DNA from: Scortum barcoo | Lineage: Eukaryota > Chordata > Actinopteri > Centrarchiformes > Terapontidae | Length of the DNA: 64,000 bases | Assembly: GCA_023238725.1 (NCBI GenBank) | Contig: CM041547.1 | Coordinates: 17,437,644 to 17,501,643, forward strand | Reading direction: 5' to 3' | Shown: positions 1 to 14,400 of the stretch, one piece after another | Layout: each line of letters begins with the position of its first letter | How positions within the stretch are numbered: position 1 is the stretch's first letter | Made by a program: the position numbers and the translations under genes | Notes under the pieces: model-generated | Database searches by the model: none | The model's input: only the letters and a program-made list of their open reading frames with translations | What the model was told of the DNA's origin: nothing

Positions 1-810
1 AAAAAAATGAAGAGATAAATGCCAATTACAATGCAACCCTGCAGCGTGTAAAGGTACAACTAAAAAAAGAAAAAAATCTGACACTCAACCATTGCCACAG
101 TTGATGTTGAAGAGAAAGAGAGAAATATGTTGAGAGACACAGATAGAGACATCATGAGAAATACGCCTTATGTTTGGTGGATGTTTGGGAGATAAAAGAG
201 GAGAGAGGCAAGATAAGACAACACAGACCACTGCAGCAATGTAAAGATCACACGAGAGGCCTTCAAGACACACTACATCACTGAAGAAGTCAACAACCTT
301 ACAGGGTAATGCACTCTGTAATGCAGTCCAAATATTACATATTTTAGATTCAATATGTTGATCCTTACCTTTCAGATGTTATGTTCAGGATTTTGCAGGT
401 AAACCCTTTAAATCCACTTTTCTAGCATAGACCAAGGAAACACAGTAGTGAGTGATGCTGCTGCAATTTGTATTTGGCATTTTCTCCTGCTCTGATTCCT
501 CTTCATGTTAAACTTAGTAAAAACATTTTCCCCTTTTTCATTTCATTTTATCCTTTTCCCCTTCCACAAACTACAGAACAGTGTTCCCATGTGGGTCCAA
601 AAGCCATGGCCATCTGAAACTTAAGAGAAACCTTGAATAAGAAAGAAAAAAATCAGAGTAATATCTCCAATCTAACCAGGTGAACTGTGTGTCTTCAAGT
701 GTCCTCTCCAGTATGTTGAGGAATAAATTCTAAAGTCTTGTGACTTTAGAGTGTGATGTCATAATAAGATCAGAGAATGTTCTTTTGTAGAAATGAAACC
801 ACCGAATCCT

Positions 811-811
<1 letters not shown>

Positions 812-847
<36 letters not shown>
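812..847. repeat. (AC)n microsatellite
   Basis: 36 bases of alternating A and C. More (CA)n follow near 895-911. Confidence 0.95.
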
Positions 848-850
<3 letters not shown>

Positions 851-1251
851 TTGTTTGTACACAAATATATTTTTTAAACTCTCTTTCACGCTCAAACACA
901 CACACACACAAACTCACACTCGCGTACACCTGTAGCTGTAGCTAATGACTGTTAATTTAATAATCAAATCAGTGTAATTAAGAAGGACTGATAACACGGT
1001 TACATATTTAACAAGGATTTTAATTACTGGAAGAATTTACAGTCTGATAAACTCACAAATGGCTGATTCAATTTAGCTGTGAATTTGCAGGTGTTGTTGA
1101 TATTGCTTATATGTTTTGTGTGTGTGTGTATATGTGTGTGTTTTTTTTTGGGGGGGGGTTTGGAGACATTTTGTGTATGAATGAATGTAGAGGAGAGGAG
1201 TGGAGAGGCAAATACAAGAGATGGAGGCTAAAAGGAAAGGGAAAAGGTTAC

Positions 1252-1277
1252 AGAGAGAGAGAGAGAGAGAGAGAGAG
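1252..1277. repeat. (AG)n microsatellite
   Basis: 26 bases of perfect AG repeat. Confidence 0.95.
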
Positions 1278-1470
1278 CCAGAGGAGAAATCAATAGACAG
1301 AATGTTGACATAACCTTCTGCTCATCCTATATTAACCACACTCTTGTGGCCTGTAGTTGGGACAATGCACACACTCGCAGGGTTGAGTGCACTCTGTAAT
1401 GTATCACCCAAGAATTCACGAGGGGCCGTAACAACTTAAGAAGGAACATGTGTTGTAGCTAGGTGACTGC

Positions 1471-1497
1471 TGTGTGTGTGTGTGTGTGTGTGTGTGT
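1471..1497. repeat. (TG)n microsatellite
   Basis: 27 bases of TG repeat; the sequence after it to about 1,860 is pyrimidine-rich, explaining several overlapping open frames. Confidence 0.95.
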
Positions 1498-3468
1498 CAC
1501 TGCTTTGCCCCCCTCTGTGCATCTACTATAAAACATATATATTGCTGTAATTACAGTTGCTGCTTTATTACTCTTATCCCTCTGTTCTGCTTCCCTTCCT
1601 ATACTTTCTTCCTACTCTCTTTTCCGTGTAACTGGACCTTATTCTCCTCCTTCCATCCTCCACACATGCCATTTTACCGTCCTTTATGTATGTATGTATT
1701 TCTTGCACTTGTCTGTGTGCAATCTCTCAGTTCTTCTCCCCTCTTATGTGCTTTCTATTACTTTCCTTCTTTTCTTCATTCATTCAGTTTTCCCTCCTCC
1801 TCTCTCTGAATCTCCACCTCATGTTTCCTTTTTCCCCAAAGACATTTTCACTGAATCACTTGAAAGTGTTGCATTAAAAAATGGTTAACTATTTACACAT
1901 GGCCTCACCTTAACCTGGTGATATATCATTAAGCCAGAGCATCATGTGTTGCATTTCCATACTGCAGTTTACATTAAGCTTATATACATAAAATCATGAA
2001 TGCAATCATGCATATTCACAGATGTAGTTATGCACAACCCCACAGACACTGCTCCCAAAACCCTACATGCTCCCATGATGGCAGAGGAAGTGTCAGTCTC
2101 AGAGTTTATGCTTAATATGTAAATGTGTGTTCATCATATTGTATGCATACTCAGGCATTTAAGATGGAAGCGGAAGCTGAAGTCACATGTAACTAAAGAG
2201 CAAAATGTTTCCTGGCATGGGAGGCAACGATCCACACTGTTTTACAAAATGTATACACAACATTGGCTCCTGTGAATACAGACACAAACAGAGCTAAAGT
2301 AGACATGTAGATTGAAAGGAAGTATACAAGCAAATGACTGATTAATGTCAAAAGAGCTGATCTGTGAGTTTTTAAATGAAGCAATCCGTGAACACAGAAC
2401 TTCTTGAGTTGCACAAAAGGATGAAGGATGGAAAAATATAATGAATCTGAAAAAGTAAAGCTTAAAAAGTGCCATTACTTTCTTCAAATTCAATGTGATT
2501 TTATGTTGTTCATAACATGTCCCTCAGTCAGTCTTGTTACTGTTACCGACAGGATCTCTTGTGCAATATTTGTACCGAAAAAGTCTGCATCAACATCCCA
2601 GCAGTGTGATTTCAGCAGCAATCCTACAGGCTCTGGATTTAGCATTGCTTCAGGGGATTCAGGCCAAAATACTGTATGTCTATATATGGCAAGAGCTGCT
2701 GTAGCAATTTGGAGACCGGGACCTCACTATCTGCCAAGTACAATAAATACACAGGAATATGTGTTGGTGACATTGCTGCAGGAAAAAAAATGACAAGTCC
2801 CAGTGACATTACTGACATATTGTGCAAGAACAGAAGCACTCCATGTCCAGTGGATGGGAACAGCAGACTATAAATATAAGCTTACGCGTTTACATTTAAA
2901 TGCCGTCAATATGTACATTCATACTGTGTGGTATAGGTGGCAGCTGTAGCAGATCTTCACTTTCTCATAGCTATCAAGAATGCTCCACTTTGATGACATC
3001 TAGCTCTTTTAAAAGTGGATTTTTTTTTATTTATTTATAAATTAAAAATGTAATAGTTGTAAATTGTTTTGGATAAAAGCATCTGACAAGGGGATGGAAT
3101 GTATTGAAAGTTACAATCCAAAAAATATTCATATTAATAAATGCCTGTTATGATTATCTTTCCCTGACTGAAGAGTGAGCTGTGCTATATGTAGTTCAAA
3201 ATAGAAAGTGGTGTGTATCACGAGCAGTAATGGCAGGAGTTAATGTATAGCATGTCCAGTGAACACTACCGTTTATACATCATCTTTTAAATGATTATAT
3301 AATCCTGCAAAAAAACATAAATACAAACAAATGAAGCAAAAAAAAACTAAAACCTGTATTATATAGTTATTTGGCCACTTGGGGGCAGTGCAATAGGTCT
3401 GAACAAATTATTGTGACACATTATAAAGCTGTGTAGTGGCTGTGTAGTGGCAAAACTGCTGCCTATTT

Positions 3469-4209
3469 CAGATTCAGATTCAGATTCAGATTTCCTTTAT
3501 TAGTCCCACAGCGGGGAAATTTACAGCGCAACAGCAGCGAAGACACATAGTGGGAAATAGTCAATAAGAGTTTAAGACATGAAATAAAATAAAATAAAAT
3601 AAAATAAATAAAAGGTAAAATTATCCAAGATAAATAATTATAACTATGAACTGTAAGTAAACCTGTACATAGTACAGAGGGAGTGTGCCTGAGAGTATAC
3701 ATATGAGAAATATATATAATATACTCAGGGAGTGCAAAAAACAGTGAAATTGTGTTATTGTTTATTGTTCATTGTCCATTGTCCATTGCAGATTAGCGGG
3801 CATTTTGTTTGTTGTGTAGTCTGACAGCAGCAGGCAGGAAGGACCTGCGGTACCTCTCCTTCACACAAGCGTGGATGGAGCAGCCGCTCACTGAAGGAGC
3901 TGCCCAGAGCTGTCAGAGTGTCCTGTAGAGGGTGGGACGTGTTGTTTAACAGGGATGACAGCTTAGCCATCATCCTCCCGTTTCCCACCACCTCCACTGA
4001 GTCCAGGGGGCATCCCAGGACAGAGCTGGCCCTCCTCCTCACCAGTCTGTCCATTCTCCTCCTATCTCCTGTCCGTGATGCTGCTGGCCCAGCAGACTAT
4101 CCCATAAAAGATGGCTGATGCCACCACAGAGTCATAGAAAGGTCCTGAGGAGTGGTCCCTGCACTCCAAAAGACCTCAGCCTCCTGAGCAGGAACAGTCT
4201 GCTGTTTAC
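3469..4209 (-). mobile_element. 5'-truncated LINE (CR1/L2-like), 3' end
   Basis: Minus-strand retroposon remnant. Its 3' end is a (TCTGAA)n tail after ...CCGCTGTGGGACTAATAAAGG, at 3,469-3,525. Upstream sequence matches the C-terminal coding end and 3' UTR of the plus-strand copy at 26,262-28,183, including the shared SCRGWDVLFNRDDSLAIIL shadow frame. Only the last ~740 bp remain. Confidence 0.85.
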
Positions 4210-7200
4210 ACATCCCGCAGACATGAATCAACATTAGCATTGTGTGCCTGGCCATCTAACAAATCAGTCACTCTCGTTTTACATCTACTTTGGTTTCTAC
4301 CAAGTCCAGCGGGAAATACCTTGCTTTTTAACTGTTAAATGACCAGCTAGTTCCTGCGACTAAAACTTCATAATAAAATTGGGGCTGTAAAACCAAAACA
4401 CGCTAAAAGAAAGAAAGTAAAGTAGAGCTAAAACAAACCACAGCCAGATAATAATTCTCTGTGGATTTTTCACTACACAGTCCCTGCTCTCATTACACCA
4501 CATTAATTTTTTATGTAAAAATACTGAGAGCAGCACCTTTTTTAAAGCAGATCTTTCGACTTGTTCATGTAGGAAAAGCACAGGTTTTACTCATAATGCT
4601 GATGATGTCCTTATATAAGTTTCCCAGTAATCCATGACATTGTGTCTTTGAGCACAATACCTGGACCCTGAAACTGAAGCACCTAAATGGAATTCAGTCG
4701 TCATTAATTTTTCTTATTTACATCTGTGCTTTTCCTGCTGTGACTTGTCAAAATGTTTTCTAAGTGGTATGGTACCGCCCACACAGTTAGCATGATAAAT
4801 GGTCTCCCACAGGAGCAGAAACACCCTTGCAATTAGTCCTAAAGAAGTCACCAAATGCTTTTTGCCATTTAAAGTGCATCCTTTATGTCTGATGAAAGTG
4901 CTGCTGGTGCTGTGTGCGTGGTCTTTGCCGACGGTAATGTTCAATGACATTCTTTGAAAGATCAGGGATGCTGTCCCCTCGCTGCACTGCATCTGAACTT
5001 GATACGGAGTGAGAGCCAGTGTTTTGGTGACATTACCGTTGCATTGCACTTTTCTGGAGGACCACTGCTTTTAATTAACAACAGCTGCAAGAGCCTTTTA
5101 TAATGAGGGGCTCTCTCAGTCCTAATTACTCGGCTTTACTGTTGAACATACAAGCTGGCACACACACATGCAGCCACACATCTCCCTGCTTCAGACCAAT
5201 TAGAGATTCAACGTTTATCCCCTCTTTCTATCTCTCTGGCTCCCTTATTTCCTGCTCTCTCTCCCTCTCAAGTGTTTTCTTCTAATTGGTCATCTTGGGT
5301 TCTGTGTCGTTCTGTGAGAACTTAATATTTAGTTTGGTTTCTAATATTCTGTCCTGAGCTTTTATCGCTTACTCGGTGTCTCGTCATACGCTGCAGGTTC
5401 CAACATATAGCTGCATCTCGTGACTAACCCAACATGTGTCACCTTGTATTCACCCTTTTTCAAGTCTAGTTAAGATTGTTTTATTCTGCACAATCTGACT
5501 TCTAAAACAGCGACCGGGCTGGTTCAAGTCAGTAAGATCAGCTGTCCTGTTAGCTTATTACTGTTTGGACCAATGACGGGGTCCTAATGAATAGATGTGA
5601 AGTTGTGGACTCACTGTAAGCCAAAGTGTAGGTGCAATGACAGTTTGACCTAGTGTGCATGTAAATTGATCACCACACAACGTTCAGCAGTGTGGTATGG
5701 TCATAAAATGTGGCTGCCTGTGACTCAGTCTGGGTTCTTGATTCTTGATTACTGAAATGCACACAGCCGATACACATTACTTAAACAATGGCCAAAATAT
5801 TGTGCAAACATCAACATAAAATCTTAACAGAGTTAACATTTGTTCGTTTTTCAAAGGCTGAATAGTTTTTGTACTGTCTTTCCTGTGACAGGTATTGACT
5901 CACTGATTTGTTTACGCCTGTTGAAGGTCATTTCATTCATACTTCATGCATAAATATGGCCCTCTAAATGTTAGCTTAGCCCTCTGATATTTAAAGCTCT
6001 AATGGACTGTTTGAGTCAGACACAGTGAGGATGAGCGTTGGTCAGAAGTCTGCTGTGCTTGACCTTTTAACTCCCCTCTCGAAATCATTAGAAATATGGA
6101 TACATGCAGAGAGGAAACAGAGAAATTTCTAAGACATAAAGTAATACACTAGAGGAGAACACACTTGTGGACATCCTTCAAAGCTAAATATTTCTAATAT
6201 TGTTTGGTTTATGTATTTATTCAACCTCTATTCTGGCTGACAGTAATAGTGGAGCAGAGCTATCGAGCTAATTGATCTACAGCCCAGATTGGAAGATTAC
6301 ACACCCCAGCATTTACATCCAATGCCGATGCAAGTGCATTCACATTACTTGAGCTAACAAAGCTTAAGCTGTTGTAGAGACCATCTCTAAATCTCCCAAT
6401 TATTGGATCTCAGTGTTGATCTTTAAGTTGTGACATAGACATCTTACTCAGGCCAATCTTCAAAATACTGAATAAAAGAAATGGATGGATCACTGGTTTA
6501 ATTTAGGTACTTCGAACAAAAATGCTTGCTGCACTTATGCTATGGGCTAATATCGTATTGACTTGCCTCTGTAATATCAATCATGTGACAGTATTCGTTC
6601 CTTCTTTATTACACTCTGGCACTTTTTAGAACTTTCCCTTCACTTAGTGAATCTGGATCTCTCCCAGTTCCACCCCCACCGCCTCCCTTCCACTATTGAT
6701 TGTCTTTCATCTGCTCTACATTGCATTTAAGCCACACTTAAGGCACCTACGGTTCAGAAAGCTCTGTTCAGTGGGTTGTGGTTTTTAAGGAGAGAAAAAA
6801 AAAAAAAACTGACGCTGCATTCTGCCATGGCCTCAGGAGTGGGATGAGAAATATCCCAATTAATCAGTATAGCGGAAAAAAAAAAAAAAGAAAAATAAAC
6901 CCTTGAGTCAGGTCCACTCCACGTCCCCTTTAATCAAATCCACCCCAACTTCCCTTTAATCACAGCACTTTTCTCTAATGCTAAATACTAAATAAAGCCT
7001 GGAGGGCACGGGGGGCCGAGGGGGCGAAAAAATCCCCAAGAGATGGTATGTCATCAGTTGAGCTTGTTACTGGAGTGGAAAATTAACCTCTTCATAGACA
7101 CCTGACACAGAGATGGAGCGAGGTGGCGACGTAGGTCCATCATGCGTAGACGGTACATCCTGTCATTAGTATGCATTGCAGCAGCAGCCCCTAAGAAAAT

Positions 7201-8439
7201 CATGCATTTGTGGATGTTGTGTTAGCTCGCTTTTTTTTTCCCCCAATAAGCCTCTTCTATTAACATCCTAACCTTATCCCTCTCTCTTTCTCTCTCGCTT
7301 TTTCTTTTCCTCCACAGCAGCAAATAAAAAAAATTTAAAAAAACTGCCAAGAGAACCATATTTGTTGATTAGCCGACATCTTGTTCTGTCTACATACATA
7401 TTTTTGTCACTGCAGGATCTCTTCCTTATACGAGTTTTGAAAGCAAAAACAGGATCTCTGTAAAACTGACGTGTGTTAAGACTTCAGCCGCTCAAGTGCT
7501 CTGTATGGCTTTGCTCCATCTCAATGATGAAAGCTCTGGCAATTGGCCCTTCGTAGCAAGAATTTTCTCTCTCTCTGTCTCACACACACACACACACGGA
7601 CACACACTTGCCACCAGCGTCCTCATTAGGGCTTCCTGCCACTTCAGCACTTTGTATCCTGTCTGGTTTTAGCAGAGCCAGTTCAAATGACTTGCTTGTA
7701 GATTTGAATCATTTATGGGTAAGGTTTGGCATTTGTGAGCCATTCGAGGATTTTACATGTAACTCAGTAAATGTATAGGTACGGTGATAAAATGCTATTA
7801 TTTTTCTATACACATACACCGCATTGCGTATGTCCTGCTCCTTCCCCTTAAACTGCTGCCTCTGCTTCATGTAAGTAAGAGAGGTGTAACTGTTACTTGA
7901 GACATTGTTGTACGTCAGCATTCATGTCTCTAAGACATATGGTTGTGGTCGCCGCGTCGAATTAGTCAGGCTTTTCCACCTCAGTGTCCCTGCTAACACC
8001 ATGGATATTGTTGTGAATGGTGTCAATAGAGAGATAACCGAGTGACAAGTTCATAAATGGAGCTGAGCCATTGCTCTCATTAAATAATCAATACGTCAAA
8101 GGAGGACTGACACCAAAATCATTTTCATATCTGTGAGAAACAGCTTTGTACGAGCAAACAAATGCGTTAGAAGAGCACTCCAGTGATTCAGTTTAGATGT
8201 ATCCTGAACTAAATTAACTGTAATTCTGGGGTGGGAAATGTAGATAGGAAAATACAAGTGTGCTTTTCAGAGTAAATTAAATTCCTCCTCATAAAGTGAT
8301 TTAAGTTACTCTGAAAAGGAATCTCCACTGCGGGGTGTGGTTACAGGGGCAACAAAGTTCAACTACACCTACCTGTGCTGTTGAGGTTTTTCCGAGGTGA
8401 ACCACATTTGACATGTTCAGCCACTGAAGGCAGCAAAAC
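4210..8439. other. No gene recognised
   Basis: AT-rich, with A runs near 6,796 and 6,876, a TC/CA-rich stretch at 7,565-7,605, and no convincing exon or repeat. Some moderately GC-balanced stretches (for example 6,820-7,160) could be conserved non-coding DNA; this cannot be judged from one sequence. Confidence 0.45.
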
Positions 8440-8790
8440 ACTGTTTTTCTGAGTTCAGTTACTCTCTAAACCTGGTATCACTTTTTGGCCACTTCAGGGT
8501 AGCAAGACATGAACGAAACACTCCATACACCATCCAGCAGATATAGAGAAAGCATAACATCCACTGGGGTTTGACCACTCGATGATGTAGGTGCAATATT
8601 CACTCTCTTTTAGCTCTGTTTTTGGTCTCCACCAACTCCTAAGGCATATATCTGGCTCTTTAGCTGATAATTGCTCCACTATGTTAACCATCTGTTTGGT
8701 AACCGTGTCTGTCTGCTGTTTGGTGCTGGGCCTGTAATCCATAGTTGTTTTTCAGAGCTTTTCCACTGCAGACAGCTGCCAAAAACAACA
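8440..8790. repeat. Probable dispersed teleost repeat
   Basis: Carries the motif series TATTCACTCTCTTTTAGCTC, TTTTTGGTCTCCACCAACTC, ATCTGGCTCTTTAGCTG and GTCTGTCTGCTGTTTGGTGC, which I recall as a common repeat in spiny-rayed fish. Class not assigned. Short frames across it are not genes. Confidence 0.45.
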
Positions 8791-9246
8791 CTGTGAGAGT
8801 GAACTAAAACAGGAAAGCTGCGAGCCATAAAATAAAGCCCTCCCTTTCACGTACAAGTATCCCTGTGATCCATTGTTGATATAAAAAATTGATTAAACCA
8901 GCTTTCAAAAGACCAATATATGTGAATGTGTACAAGTGGACAGCAAATTACCATAATGCCCAGGATCAACACCTCAACAATGTCAAAGGACAAAAGGGCA
9001 GAGTCGTTGCAGTACTGACTACCCAACAAACAGCTGAATGACTCATGTTCGTCTAAGAATTTCTCTTCCTCTCCCTCTTGCTTTTCTGACTTTTCACTTT
9101 TCTCCCTGCATTGTACTCGGTCTTCTTTTCCCTCATTTTTTTTTTTTTTTGTTTTTTTCTGTTGGATCACTACTGATGTTTAAGATGCTATCTTGGAGTG
9201 TACTTAACCTCTACCCCACCCATGCACCACTGTTTTTTATCTGTCC

Positions 9247-9272
9247 CTCTCTCTCTCTCTCTCTCTCTCTCT
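9247..9272. repeat. (CT)n microsatellite
   Basis: 26 bases of CT repeat followed by a CA-rich 550-bp low-complexity region. Confidence 0.95.
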
Positions 9273-10235
9273 AATTCACACAGAAGACCTGAGTCATACA
9301 CAGCCTTCGCAGAGAGCAACACACACACTTACAGAAATATGCATGTACGCAGACGCCTAACAGAAAACTCATCTCCCTCCTGCTTGTGACAAAAATTGTG
9401 TGAGGCACGTGTCCGTGTGTATCCAAATCACTCCGTGAAGTGTGGGTTTGTGGGTTTGTGCGGATGTGTGTGATACTGTAATTTACAGGGCATAGATCTA
9501 ATTTTGTCATCCCATTGTGAATGTGTCACCTCGGTTTTTCCTGATGTTGTTTGTGTATGTGGGTGGGTCTCTGTCTGAGTGAGTACGTGTGTGGGCTTGT
9601 TTAATCTGACGGTGCAAATGATGTTTGACGTTAATGAAATGTTTAATGAAGCAATGGCCAGAGGGCAGGTGCGGGGAGCCACATGCGCATAAACACACGC
9701 AGGCACACAAAGATGGACGCGTGCACATGCACATTCTCACATCCATACATACATCTAGCACACAAGCACAGCGACACATGTATATACATTTTGCATACAC
9801 ACACACACATACTAGGGCATTATAAAAGGTCCCCGTCACACTAAACAAAGGTGACAGAAAACCACCGTCTCTGACATCCCTTCCACCATCCCTCCATCAG
9901 CTCCAGGAAAACAAACGCATTGGTTGTTTGTTGAGTCGCTTACAATGACCTGTGTTTCCATTTTTCTATGTTTTGAGCCCCAAAGATTAAAACCTAAAAT
10001 TGGGTTACAAGCCAGCAAATATTCTATTTTGCGCCTCAGATGAAATGACAAAATTAACTCGTATTAAAGACCACTTTACACGTCCCCCGTTCAAATATGT
10101 TCTGTTAGCTTGCAGATGTATTTAGCAGAGTTTTTAACCTTCCACACAGCCTGCGCTTGCAGGGTCAGAACTCTGTGTTTTGCAAAGACCTGAGCAGCTG
10201 GAAAGCAGCCAGCCGGGGTCTCCTCGGGCACCTTT

Positions 10236-10400
10236 GGTTTGTCTAAAGCACCAGTCTGCAAAACAGGTCCTCAAGGCCACAGTGCTGTAGGGTTTTTATT
10301 CTGCTGAGTTGTTTTCATTTAGGCTGTCTAATCAGAGACTGGTTGGATGCAGACAACAGTTGAATGTAATTAGCCACCTCACAGGAAAAAAAAAAAGTAA
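10236..10400. repeat. Possible degenerate short repeat
   Basis: CAGGTCCTCAAGGCCACAGT, GTAGGGTTTTTATTCTGCT and an A-rich end resemble a common fish non-autonomous repeat. Weak. Confidence 0.25.
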
Positions 10401-11371
10401 TGCACTGAACCCTAAGTACTGTATTTGAGAATCAGTCGTCTCTAAGGTCTGGTGACTTAAGGTTATTGGGACTTGCTCTCAGAGCCACAAAGAAAATTTA
10501 ATTAGGTACAAAAGCTCTGCGGTTATTAAACAATAATGTACAACATCAGGGATAATTATCAGTTTCTCTATGCCAAGTACATTCTGTTCATAGTGGATCA
10601 TACTACTTTTAATTAGTCACTTGCCTGCAATCAAACTCTTTCAGTCTTTTCTTCATTGTTCAGTTTTTTTGACACAAATATCCAAAACAGTGTTCCATTT
10701 TGCTCCAATCAACACATGCTCACATATTGGTCTAAAAGTAAAATGCTGAAATCAAACAAAAAAAAGATCCTCACTAAAGACAAACACAAAAGCACATCAA
10801 ATCCAAAGCTCGCACCTTCACAACAGATTGATGGAGCCTCACAATGTCGAATATGACAGTTTGTTGCACCACCTTCTGCATCCCACAGCTGCACTTCCTA
10901 CACGCTCCGCTTCCATTTGTGTCTCATTACATTTGTTTTCATACTTATTTAGTCAAAAGCTGTGTCTGCTGGCACAGCGGAAACAGATTTCTCTTCATTA
11001 GGAATTATGCTGAAAACGAGCAGAGGATTCTCAGGTGAAATCTGCACTAAGAGTCTAAATGTTTTGTGCACTGCGTGAAGAGAACCAGAAATCATTGCAT
11101 TACTGAGTGAGGCTCATCCACTCTCATGAGTAGAAGTAAATGGTTAGAGTCATCCGGTTGTTATTTGAACGGGGCAAGTTCAAGGAATAGAGCTACTGCT
11201 CACAACGTCACCATTAGTTTCCAGATACAGTAACACCCAAAGGAGTCTTTCCGTCCTCTCAGTTGAGGGTCTGAGCTTGTTTTCATGTATTATTTTCATA
11301 ATGTGAGCCCTGAGAGAAACAGAGAATAACGGCTATATAAATAAAAATTGCTGGAGGATTGCCACTTAAAA

Positions 11372-11419
<48 letters not shown>

Positions 11420-14400
11420 AAGTGGGGGGGCATCCTCTCCCCTCCCCGCCCGGCCCCATTATGTTGTTTAGGTGCCTTTGAGTGAAGCACTTAGCTCTGA
11501 ACCGCTCCAGCTGAGCTACTTGTTATTAACAGTGAGGTGAAGCTCCCAGGTGTGAATGTGTCTGTCTATAAGTGTAAAAAAAAAACAAAAAAAAAAACTA
11601 CAGGCTACACGTTCTGCAAACCTTGCCTGAGTAAATCAAATTTAAGGGAGAAAGCGAGGGGGGGAATGTGCTGTGGAACGTAGGTGGAAGATAAACATCT
11701 TATTTGTCCTCGCAATCAGCATCGGCAGCGCCACGAGGGCAACCTTATGGGAAGGTGAAGGTAAAGAGGAGACCGTACAGAGGCTTTGAATCACGAGAAA
11801 ATTGCCTATCACAGTAAATGCATTTACCATGAGACCATCGCACACACACTGCAGTTAACACATGCAAAGACAATAGGAGAGAGAGGCAGTTCGAGAGTGC
11901 TGGGAGTACACGGGGAGAAAAAAAAGAGCGAGCGAGATAGCAAAGTGGAGCAGGTGGGAGGAAAGAAAGGAGATAAGACTGATAGAACAAAAAGTAGTAA
12001 AATGCATGTAGAGAGGAGTCATTAATCTTTGAGATGCCCCTTCCTCTCTTGTTCTAAATTGCCTGCTATTTATAGGCTGTCGTCGGGGCTGCACCCGTGT
12101 GTCGTGGATGCTCTCATTGGTCCAGAGAGAGGTCAGAGGTCAAGTGATTTAACTCCAATAGCAGACTGTGTGTCTCTATATATGTGTGTGTGTGTGTGTG
12201 TGTGTGCATGTGTACAGAGAGAGAGAGAGAAAGAGAGAGTGTGAAATGATTTAACTCCTCTCTGAATGTGTGTCTCCTGCGGCTTCATTATCCAAGCTGG
12301 AGAATCACACACTGAGGCAGCAGAATCACCTTTTAATGGGACTATTTTCAGCAAAAATGGAAAGGAATGAGGTAAGGCAGCACGCGTGCAAGTGAAATAA
12401 GACATTTACAATCAGCAATAATGCAGCCTATTCTTCAGAGAGGCATCAGGGCAACTTTTCAGCGAGTTGAGCTATTGGTAAACTAACTAGCGGGTTGCAC
12501 ACATCCATTCAGTGCCCACTTTTTGCAGGACACTTTTGCCTTGCAAGATACAACAGAATGTGTCAGATAAAGCTCAGTGGAGGGACACCAAGGATCTTAT
12601 AAAGCAAAAGGTTGTGACAGGACTGATTGTCTGCATTTTCCTCGCTGACAATATGGGAGGACAACTTACTGTCACAGTTAACCGTTCCACATGCTCCAGA
12701 AACTGCCACCATGTTGCTCCCTGAGTGTCGTTTTTGTAATCGACGTGGCTTTGGCTTGTTGAAAGAAATCGTCACATATATTGTGGCTTCTAATAGCTTT
12801 AGTGAAGTCAGGCAAACCAGTGTCCTCAGCCTCATGCAGCGGAACAAGCTAATCAACTTAGATGGTTTGTGAACATTTAAGTCAAAATTAGATTAATGTT
12901 CTATTAATCTCATCATGTATCTTGTTGTGACCTCCAATTTTAAGATCCTAATTTCTGATAAATTTTGAGTATCACTTGTCAAACAGTTTGACATCCGATG
13001 TGCAAACAAAAAAACTTCAGCTTCTCATAAAAATAAAGCCGCCAATGATCTACAGAAACTGACCATTTTACAACACAAACACAAGACAGATGGGGAATCG
13101 GAGACCCTGAAACTCCTCACAGTCTTGGCCATTTATTTTGCATGATGAGACTCTGCTCAGGTTAAAACTGAGTGAGCTGCAATGAGCTCGCCAGACTCAC
13201 TGCACTGAATCATAATCGCGTTGTCCCGCCCCGATAGATGCAACAAAGCTAACAGCAGGGTGTGGCAGATGTCAATCATACACATCAGCACACACCGGTG
13301 CAGTCCTGAGAGGAGGTCTAATCAGCCAGACTCCCATGCAGGTGGACTGTGAAGAGCTTTAACTTTATAACTCATTTACATTGAGTTTAACAGATCAAAC
13401 AATATACAAATTAATAATACATTGATAATGAATAATGAATATATCTTTCTACAAAAGAGATATCCCAATTATACTTCCATGGTGTGTTCTTTGGAGTAAA
13501 GAGGAGAGAAATAGAAAGATAGAATAGGATAGAGAAGAATAAAGTTGTTTAAGGTTGGTCTTTCATATTTTAATAATAAAAATGCTGAATCCTCGTCTTA
13601 CTAAATGTCCATTTACACAACTGGAGCTACAAATGATTTTCAGCAAGTGAAATCCACACAGAGGCTCAAAAAGTTTCCAGCTCTCTCATCAGTGTCGCAG
13701 CTCGATGCCATGCCAGGCTCAGGCCGCCGGTGTCCTGAAGGGACAGCCGTTGTCACGACAACCAGAGTGCATGTGAAGGCCAATCAGATGAAAACCCCAA
13801 GCCCACGTCAGGTCCCATGATGTCTGCGCTTCACTCGCAACAAATTGTTTGTGAGTGAGTGTGTGTGTATGTGTGTGTGTCTGTATGTTGGGTAACAACA
13901 TGCCTGCCGGCTGTGGTGTCCATCTTGGCTGTGTCATCATATGCTGACCTGTCTCGGGTGATGGGGTGTGACACCACTCTCTCCTCTGCCTTTGTGTGTG
14001 TGTGTTCTCTGTTTTATGTAATATCGATACTTTTCTAGTCCACTTGTGCTAAATTGTCTCCCCGCAGTTAAAAGGAGAATGCGATTTTGAGGAAATGTGC
14101 ATAATCTTATATTCATGTGTAAGTATTAGTGTGTACATGTGCGTGCGTGCGCTCCCAAGCCCGCGGGACCTGTGGAAACTGGCAGCCTGTTTGTTTTGTG
14201 GTTGTCATTGATTATGTGGACGATGATGTTGCTTTAATTGCGTCTATGAAAATGTATCGTGACAGCATGACTCTGTGTGTGTGTGTGTGTGCATGTGCCA
14301 TTGCGTGCCTGTGGGTATTATTCTTCTTTACACGATGTGGAAAGTTTGCTCCTTATTTGACCTCAAAGACTGCAAGGCAAAAACTAGGACACCACAGTAA

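Larger units (their letters stand above)
1..3468. other. No gene recognised; simple repeats
   Basis: AT-rich sequence with the three microsatellites listed. A 121-codon frame at 2,428-2,793 overlaps two other open frames and has no recognisable domain. No exon pattern is seen. Confidence 0.5.

Noticed and set aside
2428..2793. 121-codon plus-strand open frame
   Set aside because: Overlapped by frames on both strands, no domain, no splice context; probably chance.
9428..9848. Several Cys/Val/His/Thr-rich open frames
   Set aside because: They translate (CA/GT)-rich low-complexity DNA in different frames.
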